Shown piece by piece: positions 34,558 to 43,799 of a DNA stretch of 64,000 bases. The stretch is from the NCBI GenBank assembly GCA_027487905.1, contig JAIYCR010000082.1, positions 124,001 through 188,000 of the forward strand. The letters are read 5' to 3'. Every line of letters begins with the position of its first letter. The first letter of the stretch is position 1. The translations under genes and the position numbers were made by a program. Source of the DNA: Rubrivivax sp. (GTDB lineage: Bacteria; Pseudomonadota; Gammaproteobacteria; Burkholderiales; Burkholderiaceae_C). A model generated the notes under the pieces. The model made no database searches and was not told where the DNA came from. It saw nothing but the letters and a program-made list of their open reading frames with translations.

Positions 34558-34563
34558 GGAACC

Positions 34564-34588
34564 GGGCACTGCCTGCGTGGCAGTGCCC
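34564..34588. terminator. Intergenic hairpin between cytochrome c and ispF
   Basis: A perfect 10-bp stem (GGGCACTGCC with GGCAGTGCCC) and 5-nt loop lies 6 bp after the cytochrome c stop and 33 bp before the end of the convergent ispF gene. There is no clear T tract on either strand, so it may be a bidirectional or Rho-assisted terminator. Confidence 0.55.
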
Positions 34589-34621
34589 GTTGCCCGAACA
34601 GCGGCGTCCGGCCGCCGCCGC

Positions 34622-35122
34622 TCAGGCCTTGACGATCAGTGCCACCGCCCTGGCCTCGATCGACTCGCCGCGCCCGACCGGCCCCATGTTCTCGGCCGTC
34701 TTGGCCTTGACGTTGACCTGATCGGGGTCGATGGCCAGTGCCTGCGCGATGCGCTGCTTCATCGCCGGAATGTGCGGCGCCATCTTCGGCGCCTGCGCGA
34801 CGATGGTGCTGTCCACGTTGGCGATCTCCCAGCCGGCGGCGCGCACGCGCCGCGCCGCCTCGGCCAGCAGCGCCACCGAATCGGCGCCGCGGAAGGCCGG
34901 ATCGGTATCGGGAAAATGCCGGCCGATGTCGCCCAGTGCGGCAGCACCGAACAGGGCGTCGGTGAGGGCGTGAAGCAGCGCGTCGGCGTCCGAGTGGCCC
35001 AGCAGGCCATGGGTGTGGGGCACCTCGACGCCACCGAGCACCAGCCGGCGGCCCTCGACCAGCGCATGGGTATCCCAGCCCTCGCCGATGCGAAGCGAGG
35101 GGGCATTGGAGCGGGTGTTCAT
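34622..35122 (-). CDS. ispF: 2-C-methyl-D-erythritol 2,4-cyclodiphosphate synthase
   Basis: IspF of 166 residues, the usual length. The metal-binding [13 protein letters not shown] near the N terminus (Asp and His), [18 protein letters not shown] and [11 protein letters not shown] are conserved, and the C-terminal [20 protein letters not shown] is diagnostic. It cyclises CDP-ME 2-phosphate to MEcPP in the MEP isoprenoid pathway. Its ATG overlaps the stop of ispD (ATGA), the normal coupled arrangement in many proteobacteria. Confidence 0.97.
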   Translation of the reverse strand: MNTRSNAPSLRIGEGWDTHALVEGRRLVLGGVEVPHTHGLLGHSDADALLHALTDALFGAAALGDIGRHFPDTDPAFRGADSVALLAEAARRVRAAGWEIANVDSTIVAQAPKMAPHIPAMKQRIAQALAIDPDQVNVKAKTAENMGPVGRGESIEARAVALIVKA

Positions 35123-35874
35123 CAACGGGTCCCTTTCTGAAGCGCCCGGCCGGCGAGCACGGACTCGGCCAGTTCGAAATCGGCCGGCCAAGTGAGCTTG
35201 AAGTTCTCCAGCGGGGCCGGCACCAGCAGCGGCGCGTGGCCGGCGGCTTCCATCGCGCTGGCCTCGTCGGTCACGGCCGGGCCGGCTGCGGCCAGCGCCG
35301 ACTGCAGCGCACCCAGGCGGAACATCTGCGGCGTCTGGGCCAGCCACTTGCCGCTTCGGTCCAGCGTGCGCGCCACGCGGGCCTGGCCGGGTGAGCAATC
35401 GCCTGCCGCTTCCTTCAAGGTGTCGGCCAGCGGAAGGGCCAGCAGCCCGCCCACCGGGTCGCCGGCGCAGGCGTCGAGCAAGCGCTCCACCCATTCAGGG
35501 CGCAGCAGGCACCGCGCGGCATCGTGAACCAGCACCCAGTCGTCGGCCGCCACGCCGGCCTCGCGCAGCGCCGCCAGGCCCTGCAGGACCGTGCCGGCCC
35601 GGGTATCGGCGCCGCAGCGCAGGGTGTGCAGGCGGTCGGACGAGCGCATCGCGGGCGAAACGGCGGCCTCGAAGCCCGCGTCGTCGGGCGACAGCACCAC
35701 CCACAAGGTGTCCAGCCGCGGCACCGCAGCCAGGGCCGACAGCGTGTGGGCGATCAGGCTGGCACCGGCCACTTCGACGTACTGCTTGGGGCGCGCAGCG
35801 CCGGAACGTGAGCCGCTGCCGGCGCAGGGGATGAGGGCGTGGAAGCGCGGGGCTTGGGGCGGGGGAGCTGGCAT
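35122..35874 (-). CDS. ispD: 2-C-methyl-D-erythritol 4-phosphate cytidylyltransferase
   Basis: IspD of 250 residues. The nucleotide-binding [21 protein letters not shown]-type loop near residues 15-35 carries the catalytic Arg and Lys, and [25 protein letters not shown] and [10 protein letters not shown] follow in the expected order. It joins CTP and MEP to give CDP-ME, the step before the kinase IspE and then IspF. The start ATG at 35874 (MPAPPPQAP) gives normal length; longer reading upstream is unlike the family. It is divergent from the MscS gene. Confidence 0.97.
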   Translation of the reverse strand: MPAPPPQAPRFHALIPCAGSGSRSGAARPKQYVEVAGASLIAHTLSALAAVPRLDTLWVVLSPDDAGFEAAVSPAMRSSDRLHTLRCGADTRAGTVLQGLAALREAGVAADDWVLVHDAARCLLRPEWVERLLDACAGDPVGGLLALPLADTLKEAAGDCSPGQARVARTLDRSGKWLAQTPQMFRLGALQSALAAAGPAVTDEASAMEAAGHAPLLVPAPLENFKLTWPADFELAESVLAGRALQKGTR

Positions 35875-36007
35875 GGGGGCGCGGGAATGAAGGCGCGGGA
35901 ACGGAGGCTGCACCGCGGGGAGAGGTATCCGGCAAGGCCGGCCCAGGATTCTGCGGGCAGCGGCAGCGGCCGAGCGAGGCATCATCGCGCACCGTCGGGA
36001 GGGTGGA

Positions 36008-37867
36008 ATGGACGCGATTCAGCGCAGCGATGAAGGCAGGCCCGCGGCCTTTGCAGGGCGGGCGCAGCCAGGTTCCAGCCACTGCGGCCACTGCGCAGCA
36101 CACCGCCACAGCCGCCCACGGCCGGGCCTGCTGGCGATGGCGTTCGCCCTGGCGGCGATGACCCTGGCGCTGCTGAGCCCGCCGGCCGGTGCTCAAGCAC
36201 AGGAGCCGCCCAAGGCGCCTGCAACGCTGGCGCCAGCCCTTGCTGCACAGGGCCCTGCACCGGCCCCTGCACCGGCCCCTGCACAGACCCCGCCGGCCAT
36301 CCCGCCGCAGCAAGCCGACGTCTACCTCAACCAGCGTCTGCTCATCACGCTGAAGGCCCATCTGCTCGAACGCAGCCCCGCCGACCGGGCGGCCGTCGCC
36401 CAAGGCTTGCTGGCGCAGGCCATCGAGCGCGGCGAGACCGAACCGGTCACGCTGTGGAGCGGGCCGCAGGGCCTGCGCGCAGTCGAGGTCGGCGGTCGGC
36501 CGGTGTTCTACCTGGCCTCGGCCGACCTCGCCGGCCTCGCAGCCGACGAGGCCGCGGCTGCGGAGCGCGTTCGTCTGCGGGTTCAGCAGGCACTGGCCGA
36601 GGCCCAGGAAGCGCGCGACCCCCGGCGCGTGGGCGAGGCGATGGCACGGGTGGTGGGCACCGGGCTGCTCGCCGCTGCAGGGGTCTGGGCGGTGCTTGCC
36701 GCCCGCCGCCGCGGGGACATCCTGCTGCGTCTGCGCTCGATGCAGGCCCAGCAGGCGTCGGGTGACCCCGGCCGGCTGCGGCACCCGTCAGCCGCTGCGT
36801 CGGGCGGCGTTTCGCTGTGGCTGCCCCAGCTGCGCACGGTGCTGAGCTGGCTGCTCGCGCTGGTGGCCTGGGGCGCGGTGCTGGTGACGGTGGACCTGTG
36901 GATCACCTACGGACTCAAGCAGTTCGCCTACACCCGACCCTGGGGAGAGGCTTCGGAGCAGTGGCTGCTGCAGACGCTGCGCCGCTTCGTGCTGGCCATT
37001 GCCGACGCCGTGCCGGGCCTGGTCACCGCAGCACTCATCTTCATCGGTGCGCGCCTGCTCACGCGGGCTCTGGGGGCCTTGCTGCGGCGGGTCGAACAGG
37101 GCGGCCCCACGCTGGGTTGGATCGATGCGGACACCGCGGGCCCGACCCGTCGGGTGGGCGCCATCGTGGTGTGGCTGTTCGCCCTGGCACTGGCCTATCC
37201 CTTCCTGCCGGGGTCGAGCAGCGAAGCCTTCAAGGGCGTTTCGGTTCTGGCCGGCCTGATGTTCTCCTTCGGGGCGTCCGGGGTCGTCGGGCAGGTGGTC
37301 TCCGGCCTGAGCCTGATGTACTCCCGCGCCCTAAGGCCCGGTGAGTACGTGCGCATCGGCCAGACCGAGGGCACGGTGGCCATGGTGGGCATGTTCGCGA
37401 CCCGGCTGCACACCGGCATGGGCGAGGAGGTGGTGCTGCCCAACGCGTGGGTGGCCGGCCAGTCGGTGCACAACTTCTCGCGTCTGGTGGCGGGCGGGGC
37501 CTACATGCTGCAGGCCGGCGTGACCATCGGTTATGCGACCCCGTGGCGCCAGGTGCACGCGCTGCTGCTGGAGGCCGCGCGCCGGACCCCCGGCGTGGCC
37601 GCGCAGCCCGACCCCTTCGTCGTGCAGACGGCGCTGTCGGATTTCTACGTGGAGTACCGGCTGTGTGCCCACGGCGCCTTGAACGCGCCGCGCCGCAGGG
37701 CCGAAGCCCTGAGCGCTCTGCACGCCAATATCCAGGACGTGTTCAACGAGAACGGCGTGCAGATCATGTCGCCGCACTACCGCTCCGACCCGGCTCAGCC
37801 CCAGGTGGTGGCGCCCGAGGACTGGGCGCCGCCGCTGCGGGCGAGGTTCGAGGCGGACTCGCGCTGA
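36008..37867 (+). CDS. MscS-family mechanosensitive channel
   Basis: A 619-residue membrane protein. A hydrophobic signal-like helix (about 44-65) is followed by a Pro/Ala-rich linker, a soluble periplasmic domain, several transmembrane helices (from about residue 218) and the MscS core. The core has the pore-lining TM3 VLAGLMFSFGASGVVGQVVS, the beta domain with LRPGEYVRIGQTEGTVAMVG and VVLPNAWVAGQSVHN, and an alpha/beta C-terminal domain. It should protect against hypo-osmotic shock or act as a larger MscK/YnaI-like channel. The start at 36008 has GGAGGG close upstream; an internal ATG at 36137 is an alternative that begins at the signal helix. Confidence 0.88.
   Translation: MDAIQRSDEGRPAAFAGRAQPGSSHCGHCAAHRHSRPRPGLLAMAFALAAMTLALLSPPAGAQAQEPPKAPATLAPALAAQGPAPAPAPAPAQTPPAIPPQQADVYLNQRLLITLKAHLLERSPADRAAVAQGLLAQAIERGETEPVTLWSGPQGLRAVEVGGRPVFYLASADLAGLAADEAAAAERVRLRVQQALAEAQEARDPRRVGEAMARVVGTGLLAAAGVWAVLAARRRGDILLRLRSMQAQQASGDPGRLRHPSAAASGGVSLWLPQLRTVLSWLLALVAWGAVLVTVDLWITYGLKQFAYTRPWGEASEQWLLQTLRRFVLAIADAVPGLVTAALIFIGARLLTRALGALLRRVEQGGPTLGWIDADTAGPTRRVGAIVVWLFALALAYPFLPGSSSEAFKGVSVLAGLMFSFGASGVVGQVVSGLSLMYSRALRPGEYVRIGQTEGTVAMVGMFATRLHTGMGEEVVLPNAWVAGQSVHNFSRLVAGGAYMLQAGVTIGYATPWRQVHALLLEAARRTPGVAAQPDPFVVQTALSDFYVEYRLCAHGALNAPRRRAEALSALHANIQDVFNENGVQIMSPHYRSDPAQPQVVAPEDWAPPLRARFEADSR
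36249..36284 (+). repeat. Three 12-bp tandem units encoding Pro-Ala repeats
   Basis: Three adjacent copies of a 12-bp unit (consensus CGGCCCCTGCAC, the first with two differences) encode alternating Pro and Ala in the linker after the signal helix of the MscS-like protein. Copy number may vary. Confidence 0.7.
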
Positions 37868-38005
37868 GGCCGGCAGGCACGACGACCCGCCGGCGGGCGG
37901 CGCGCGACCGGCAGCCGCATCAACCCAGGCCGAGCACCCCGGGCAGCCAAAAGTCCGCACGCGACGCGTCGGCACGGCGCCTGCCTAGAATTCCAGCCAA
38001 TAACA

Positions 38006-38032
38006 GCCCCCACCGGTCACGCCCGTGGGGGC
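38006..38032. terminator. GC hairpin between the MscS gene and mfd
   Basis: An 8-bp perfect stem (GCCCCCAC with GTGGGGGC) with an 11-nt loop lies in the 253-bp gap after the MscS gene and 88 bp before mfd. No T tract follows, so it is only a possible terminator or 5' leader structure of mfd. I see no other feature in this gap. Confidence 0.4.
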
Positions 38033-38120
38033 ATTGCCATTCAGGGTCCGCTGAACGCGCAGGCCTTGGCGAACCGGGCCCCATCGGCGTGGCGCCCCTC
38101 CCGTCTTGATTGATCGCCGC

Positions 38121-41100
38121 ATGCACATCCCGCCCCTCAAGCCCGGACACCGCTTCACCCTGCCCCGCCCCTGGGGATCGGCCGATGCGCTGCAGCTGGC
38201 GCGCTGGGCGGACGGCCGACGCGCCGAGGGCCGGCGGGTGGCGATCATCACGGCCGACCCGGCGGACACGCAGCGCCTGGAAGCGGAGCTGCCCTTCTTC
38301 GCGCCCGGCCTGAAGGTGGCGGTCTTCCCTGACTGGGAAACCCTGCCCTACGACACCTTCAGCCCGCATCAGGACCTGATCTCCGAGCGGCTGGCCACGC
38401 TGTGGCGGCTGCAGCAGGCCGCCGGCGGCCGCGCCGGCGACGACGCACCGGATGTGGTGCTGATGCCGGCCACCACCGCGCTCGTGCGCCTGGCGCCGCC
38501 CAGCTTCCTGGCCGCCACCACCTTCCGCTTCAAGCAGAAGGAGCGGCTGGACGAAGCGAGCCTGAAGGCCCAGCTCACGCTGGCCGGCTACAGCCACGTG
38601 AGCCAGGTGGTGTCACCGGGCGAATATGCGGTGCGGGGCGGCCTGATCGACCTGTTTCCGATGGGCTCGCCGGTGCCCTACCGGGTGGACCTCTTCGGCG
38701 ACGAGGTGGACAGCATCCGCACCTTCGACCCGGACAGCCAGCGCAGCCTCTACCCGGTGCCCGAGGTGCGGCTGCTGCCCGGCCGCGAGTTCCCGATGGA
38801 CGAGGCGGCGCGCACCGCCTTCCGCGCCCGCTGGCGCGAACGCATCGACGGCGATCCGACCAAGGCGCGGGTCTACAAGGACATCGGAACCGGCATCGCC
38901 ACCGCCGGCATCGAGTACTACCTGCCGCTGTTCTTCGACGAGACGGCCACCATCTTCGACTACCTGGGCAGCGGCGAGCGCGCCGCCGACCTGGTGCTGC
39001 ACGGCGCGGTGGACGATGCGCTGAACAAGTTCTGGACCGACACCCGCGAGCGCCACCGCTTCCTGCAGCACGACCGCGAACGGCCCATCCTGGCGCCCGA
39101 TGCGCTTTTCCTCAGCACCGAGGCTTTCTTCGAGCGCACCCAGGGCCACGCCACGCTGGCCTTGCGCGAGCGCGGCAACCGCGCCAACCCGGCCTCCGCC
39201 CCGGACGCCAGCCCGACCGACGCGCCGGTGGCCTGGGCCCGCCCCCTGCCCGACCTGTCGGTCGACCGTGGCGCCCAGGACCCGCTGTCCCGGCTGCACG
39301 TGCACCTGCAGACGACCCAGCACCGGGTGCTCATCGTCGCGGAGAGCGTGGGCCGCCGCGAAAGCCTGCACGAACTGCTGCGCGACAACCGCATCGAGCT
39401 GCCCAACGTGGACACGCTGGATGCCTTCCTGGGCGGGAAGGAGCGCTTCGCGATCGCGGTGGCGCCCCTGGCCGAGGGCTTCCACTGGGTGATGCCCGAA
39501 GGCACGCCCGGCGCTGGCGCGCTGCAGTTCGTCACCGAGACCGAGCTCTTCGCCAGCGCCCCCACCGCCCGCCGCCGGCGCAAGCAGGAGCAGGCGAGCG
39601 ACGTCAACGCGCTCATCAAGGACCTGTCCGAGCTGAAGGTGGGCGACCCGGTGGTGCATGTGAACCACGGCATCGGCCGGTACCTGGGCCTGAAGGCCAT
39701 CGACCTGGGCGATGGCGTGTCCGAGTTCCTGCACCTGGAGTACGCGGACAAGGCCACGCTGTACGTGCCGGTGGCGCAGCTGCACCTGATCGCCCGCTAC
39801 ACCGGCGTGAGCGCGGACGAGGCACCGCTGCACCGGCTGGGCTCGGGCCAGTGGGAGAAGGCACGGCGCAAGGCGGCCGAGCAGGTGCGCGACACCGCCG
39901 CCGAACTGCTCAACCTCTACGCCCGCCGCGCGGCGCGGGAGGGCTATGCCTTCCGCTTCAGCCCGCACGACTACGAGGCCTTCGCCACCAGCTTCGGCTT
40001 CGAGGAGACGCCCGACCAGAAGGCCGCCATCCACGCGGTCATCCAGGACATGATCTCGCCCCAGCCCATGGACCGCCTGGTCTGCGGCGACGTGGGCTTC
40101 GGCAAGACCGAGGTGGCCCTGCGGGCGGCCTTCGTGGCGGTGACCGGCGGCAAGCAGGTGGCCATCCTCGCGCCCACCACGCTGCTGGCCGAGCAGCACT
40201 ACCAGAACATCGCCGACCGCTTCGGCAAGTGGCCGGTGCGGGTGGCCGAGATGAGCCGCTTCCGCTCGACCAAGGAAGTCAAGGCCGCCATCGACGGCCT
40301 GGCCGACGGCACCATCGACATCGTCGTGGGCACCCACAAGCTCATCAGCCCGGAGGTGAAGTTCAAGCGCCTGGGCCTGCTGGTCATCGACGAGGAACAC
40401 CGCTTCGGCGTGCGGCACAAGGAGGCGATCAAGGCCATGCGCTCGGAGGTGGACGTGCTCACGCTCACCGCCACGCCCATTCCGCGCACGCTGGGCATGG
40501 CGCTCGAAGGCCTGCGCGACCTGTCGGTCATCGCCACCGCGCCGCAGCGGCGCCTGGCCATCAAGACCTTCGTGCGCAGCGAGGGCACGAGCGTGATCCG
40601 CGAGGCGGTGCTACGCGAGCTCAAGCGCGGCGGCCAGGTCTACTTCCTGCACAACGAGGTCGACACCATCGAGACGCGGCGGCAGAAGCTCGCCGAGCTG
40701 CTGCCCGAGGCGCGCATCGGCGTGGCCCATGGGCAGATGCCCGAGCGGCAGCTCGAATCGGTGATGCGCGAGTTCGTGGCCGGGCGCTTCAACCTGCTGC
40801 TGTGCTCGACCATCATCGAGACCGGCATCGACGTGCCGAGTGCCAACACCATCGTCATCAGCCGCGCCGACAAGTTCGGCCTGGCGCAGCTGCACCAGCT
40901 GCGCGGCCGCGTGGGCCGCAGCCACCACCAGGCCTATGCCTACCTGCTCGTGCCCGACATCGAGGGCCTGACCAAGCAGGCCTCGCAGCGCCTGGAGGCC
41001 ATCCAGCAGATGGAGGAGCTGGGCAGCGGCTTCTACCTGGCCATGCACGACCTGGAGATCCGCGGCGCCGGCGAGGTGCTCGGCGACCACCAGAGCGGCA

Positions 41101-41663
41101 ACATGATGGAGGTGGGCTTCCAGCTCTACAACGACATGCTGTCCGAGGCGGTGAGAAGCCTGAAGGCCGGCCGCGAGCCGGACCTGCTCAGCCCGCTGGG
41201 CCTCTTCGGCGGCAACACCGACATCAACCTGCACGCGCCGGCCCTGCTGCCCGACGACTACTGCGGCGACGTGCACATGCGGCTGTCGCTCTACAAGCGG
41301 CTGGCGAGCGCCGAGAAGACCGAGCAGATCGACGCCATGCTCGAGGAGGTGACCGACCGCTTCGGCAAGCTGCCGCCGCAGGGCCAGACCCTCTTCGACG
41401 TGCACCGTCTGCGCCTGCTGGCGCGGCCCTACGGCGTCATCAAGGTGGATGCCGGCCCGCAGGCCATGGTCATCCACTTCCGGCCCAACCCGCCGGTGGA
41501 GGCCATCCGCATCATCCAGCTGGTGCAGAAGCACCGCGACATCAAGCTGGCGGGCAACGACAAGATCCGCATCGAGCGGGCGACCAAGGACGCGCAGGCG
41601 CGTTCGGCGGTGCTGCGCGACGTGCTGCGATCGCTGGGGCAACCGGTGGTGCCGCAGCACTGA
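38121..41663 (+). CDS. mfd: Transcription-repair coupling factor
   Basis: Mfd of 1180 residues, full length. The order is UvrB-like N-terminal domains (from LPRPWGSADALQLARW, including EYAVRGGLIDLFP), the RNA polymerase-interacting domain (VGDPVVHVNHGIGRYLG), and an SF2 translocase with Walker A GDVGFGKTEVA, box II DEEH and motif III TATPIPRT. Motif V-VI (GIDVPSANTIVISRAD, LRGRVGRS) is next, followed by the TRCF C-terminal domain. It displaces stalled RNA polymerase and recruits UvrAB. ATG at 38121 is chosen over an upstream TTG at 38106, since neither has a strong ribosome-binding site. It converges on the LLM gene. Confidence 0.97.
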   Translation: MHIPPLKPGHRFTLPRPWGSADALQLARWADGRRAEGRRVAIITADPADTQRLEAELPFFAPGLKVAVFPDWETLPYDTFSPHQDLISERLATLWRLQQAAGGRAGDDAPDVVLMPATTALVRLAPPSFLAATTFRFKQKERLDEASLKAQLTLAGYSHVSQVVSPGEYAVRGGLIDLFPMGSPVPYRVDLFGDEVDSIRTFDPDSQRSLYPVPEVRLLPGREFPMDEAARTAFRARWRERIDGDPTKARVYKDIGTGIATAGIEYYLPLFFDETATIFDYLGSGERAADLVLHGAVDDALNKFWTDTRERHRFLQHDRERPILAPDALFLSTEAFFERTQGHATLALRERGNRANPASAPDASPTDAPVAWARPLPDLSVDRGAQDPLSRLHVHLQTTQHRVLIVAESVGRRESLHELLRDNRIELPNVDTLDAFLGGKERFAIAVAPLAEGFHWVMPEGTPGAGALQFVTETELFASAPTARRRRKQEQASDVNALIKDLSELKVGDPVVHVNHGIGRYLGLKAIDLGDGVSEFLHLEYADKATLYVPVAQLHLIARYTGVSADEAPLHRLGSGQWEKARRKAAEQVRDTAAELLNLYARRAAREGYAFRFSPHDYEAFATSFGFEETPDQKAAIHAVIQDMISPQPMDRLVCGDVGFGKTEVALRAAFVAVTGGKQVAILAPTTLLAEQHYQNIADRFGKWPVRVAEMSRFRSTKEVKAAIDGLADGTIDIVVGTHKLISPEVKFKRLGLLVIDEEHRFGVRHKEAIKAMRSEVDVLTLTATPIPRTLGMALEGLRDLSVIATAPQRRLAIKTFVRSEGTSVIREAVLRELKRGGQVYFLHNEVDTIETRRQKLAELLPEARIGVAHGQMPERQLESVMREFVAGRFNLLLCSTIIETGIDVPSANTIVISRADKFGLAQLHQLRGRVGRSHHQAYAYLLVPDIEGLTKQASQRLEAIQQMEELGSGFYLAMHDLEIRGAGEVLGDHQSGNMMEVGFQLYNDMLSEAVRSLKAGREPDLLSPLGLFGGNTDINLHAPALLPDDYCGDVHMRLSLYKRLASAEKTEQIDAMLEEVTDRFGKLPPQGQTLFDVHRLRLLARPYGVIKVDAGPQAMVIHFRPNPPVEAIRIIQLVQKHRDIKLAGNDKIRIERATKDAQARSAVLRDVLRSLGQPVVPQH

Positions 41664-41695
41664 AGGCGGCACGCCCGGGCGCTCAGCGCGGCGCG

Positions 41696-42814
41696 TCACA
41701 GTGCCTGCAACTCCTCTTCGCTCACGCTGGCGAGCTGCTGCAGCTCGTCGAGCAGCGGCAGCGAGTGCAGCACGACCTCGGCGTCCACGCCGAAGTCGAT
41801 GAGGCAGGCGATCTCGTCCACGCCGGCGTCCTGCACCTGCTCGATGCGCTCCAGGCAGGACTCCACCGTGCCCATCAGCGAACTGGCGGTGTAGTAGCGC
41901 TCGAAGCTGAACTCCAGCGCATCGTGCAGATCCTGCTCGCTGGCCGGGGGCGGGTCTCCCGCCGCGCCCGACAGCGCGCAACGCTGCTGGAAGAAGGGCA
42001 CGGACGCGGTGTAGCTGCCCACCAGGTTGGCCGAACTGCGCAGGTATCGCAGCATGGGCTGCCGCACGGTGCGCCGCACCTGCGCGTCGTCCTCGCCGAC
42101 GAAGGTGTGCAGCATCAGCGTCACCTGGCCCTGCCCGGCATGCCCCGCCTGCTGCCAGGCCTGGCGATAGACGGCGATCTTGCCCGCCAGTGCCTGCAGC
42201 GACTGGCCGAGCAGGTGGGTGAGCACGTTCAGCCCCGCCGCACCTGCCCGGCGGAAGGTCTCCGGGTTGCCCGCCGCGGTGATCCACACGGGCAGCTCGC
42301 GCTGCACCGGCCGGGGCATGGTCACCAGGCTCACCGCGTCTCCCGCCGCATTCACCGCGTCGAAGGGCTCGCCGCGCCACAGCCGCCGGATGGCCTCGGC
42401 GCGTTCGAAGACCAGGTCGGCGCGGCGCTCGTAGGCACCCGGCTCGGCGAGGACGAAATCGTTCGGGAACCAGCCGGAGGCCAGCCCGAGGTCGACCCGA
42501 CCGCCCGACAGCACGTCCACCATCGCCCACTCCTCGGCGATGCGCACCGGCGAGTGCAGCGGCACCACCACGCTGCCCGAACGGATGCGCACCCGTTCGG
42601 TGACGGCAGCGAAGGCCCCGGCCATCACCGACGGGTTGGGTGAGAGGCCGCCAAAGGCGTGGAAATGCCGCTCCGGCGCCCACACCGCGGTGAAGCCATG
42701 GCGGTCGGCGAAGCGGGCGCTTTCCAACAGCAGCCGGCGCTGGGACGCGGCCTGCGGGCCGCCTTCGTCGCTGGCGAAGAAGTAGAGGCTGAAGGCGATG
42801 GGGTTGCGGGACAT
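41696..42814 (-). CDS. MupA/Atu3671-type LLM flavin-dependent monooxygenase
   Basis: Luciferase-like FMN monooxygenase of 372 residues. The N terminus FSLYFFASDEGG with WAPERHFHAFGG, GSVVVPLHSPVRIAEEW and SGGRVDLGLASGWFPNDF matches the group of natural-product LLM enzymes (MupA/Atu3671) that are usually domains of, or neighbours to, NRPS/PKS lines. Here it stands alone between mfd and serB. It would oxygenate or hydroxylate a substrate with FMNH2 and O2 supplied by a separate reductase. The start ATG at 42814 follows GAGGAG by 8 nt, and an 11-G tract lies immediately before that site. Confidence 0.85.
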   Translation of the reverse strand: MSRNPIAFSLYFFASDEGGPQAASQRRLLLESARFADRHGFTAVWAPERHFHAFGGLSPNPSVMAGAFAAVTERVRIRSGSVVVPLHSPVRIAEEWAMVDVLSGGRVDLGLASGWFPNDFVLAEPGAYERRADLVFERAEAIRRLWRGEPFDAVNAAGDAVSLVTMPRPVQRELPVWITAAGNPETFRRAGAAGLNVLTHLLGQSLQALAGKIAVYRQAWQQAGHAGQGQVTLMLHTFVGEDDAQVRRTVRQPMLRYLRSSANLVGSYTASVPFFQQRCALSGAAGDPPPASEQDLHDALEFSFERYYTASSLMGTVESCLERIEQVQDAGVDEIACLIDFGVDAEVVLHSLPLLDELQQLASVSEEELQAL

Positions 42815-42829
42815 CGGCGGGCTCCTCGC

Positions 42830-42840
42830 GGGGGGGGGGG
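42830..42840. repeat. Homopolymeric tract of 11 G
   Basis: Eleven G on the plus strand (C on the sense strand of the LLM gene) lie 15 bp upstream of the LLM start, right beside its ribosome-binding site. Such tracts vary in length by slipped-strand replication and could tune translation. Base-call error is also possible. Confidence 0.75.
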
Positions 42841-43055
42841 CGGCGGTTGGGCCTGGGTACAGGGCTCGGGTACAGGGCCTCATTCCAGGCCCGTCGCGGC
42901 GCGTCGGCCTTGACCCAGTGCAAGCCGTGACGGGGTGGACACCCCCTCGCTTGCAGGGCACCCGCCCGCGGGCGTGACGGGCTTCACGGCCAGCGACAAT
43001 GACGCACGGGCCGCCGACCCGCCACCGTCCGCCCCCGCCACGTCAACCCGATCGC

Positions 43056-43781
43056 ATGCCAAGCCACTCGCCTTCCCGATCCGATTTCGCCCCAGGGCTG
43101 AGCCTGGCCCGCATCCGGCCCCCGCTTCGCCTGAGCGACTACCGGCTCGCGGCCTTCGACATGGACTCCACGCTCATCTCGATCGAGTGCATCGACGAGC
43201 TGGCCGCCCTGGCGGGTCGGGGCGAAGAGGTGGCGGCCATCACCGAGGCGGCCATGCGCGGCGAGACGCTCGACTACGCCGAGAGCCTGCGGCGGCGGCT
43301 GGCGCTGCTGCGCGGCACGCCCGAGGCGGCGCTGGAGCGGGTGTGGGAAGAGAGGCTGCAGCTCAACCCGGGGGCCGAACGGCTGCTGCGCCAGCTGCAA
43401 CGCGCCGGGCTCACCACCCTGCTCGTCTCCGGCGGCTTCAGCTTCTTCACCGATCGGCTGAAGACCCGGCTGGGCCTGGACGAGGCCCGCGCCAATGTGC
43501 TGGTCATCCGGGACGGGCGCCTGACCGGGGAGGTCGAAGGCGAGATCGTCGATGCGGCCGCCAAGGCCCGCACGCTGCGAAGCCTGTGCGAACGCATCGG
43601 CTGCAACCCGTCGCAGGCCATCGCCATCGGCGACGGTGCCAACGACCTGGAGATGATGGCCGCAGCCGGCCTGAGCGTGGCCTTCCAGGCCAAGCCGCGG
43701 GTGCGCGAGCAGGCCGATGTGGCCATCGACACCGGCGGCCTGGACCGGCTGCTGGAGATCTTCGGGGTCGCCGCCGACTGA
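43056..43781 (+). CDS. serB: Phosphoserine phosphatase
   Basis: HAD-family phosphatase of 241 residues. Motif I FDMDSTLIS with both catalytic Asp residues, the cap-domain AAITEAAMRGETLDYAESL, motif II VSGGFSFFTDRL and motif III/IV AIGDGANDLEMMAAAG are all SerB-like. It lacks the N-terminal ACT domains of E. coli SerB, as is usual in Burkholderiales. It hydrolyses phosphoserine to serine. The start ATG at 43056 leaves a short basic N terminus. It converges on the lipoprotein gene. Confidence 0.93.
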   Translation: MPSHSPSRSDFAPGLSLARIRPPLRLSDYRLAAFDMDSTLISIECIDELAALAGRGEEVAAITEAAMRGETLDYAESLRRRLALLRGTPEAALERVWEERLQLNPGAERLLRQLQRAGLTTLLVSGGFSFFTDRLKTRLGLDEARANVLVIRDGRLTGEVEGEIVDAAAKARTLRSLCERIGCNPSQAIAIGDGANDLEMMAAAGLSVAFQAKPRVREQADVAIDTGGLDRLLEIFGVAAD

Positions 43782-43799
43782 AGGCGGCGGCGGCCGGAC

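Noticed and set aside
38402-42643. 1413-codon open frame overlapping mfd and the monooxygenase gene
   Set aside because: It lies in another frame of mfd with no recognisable motif and an Arg/Ala/Gly-rich composition. It is a GC artefact.
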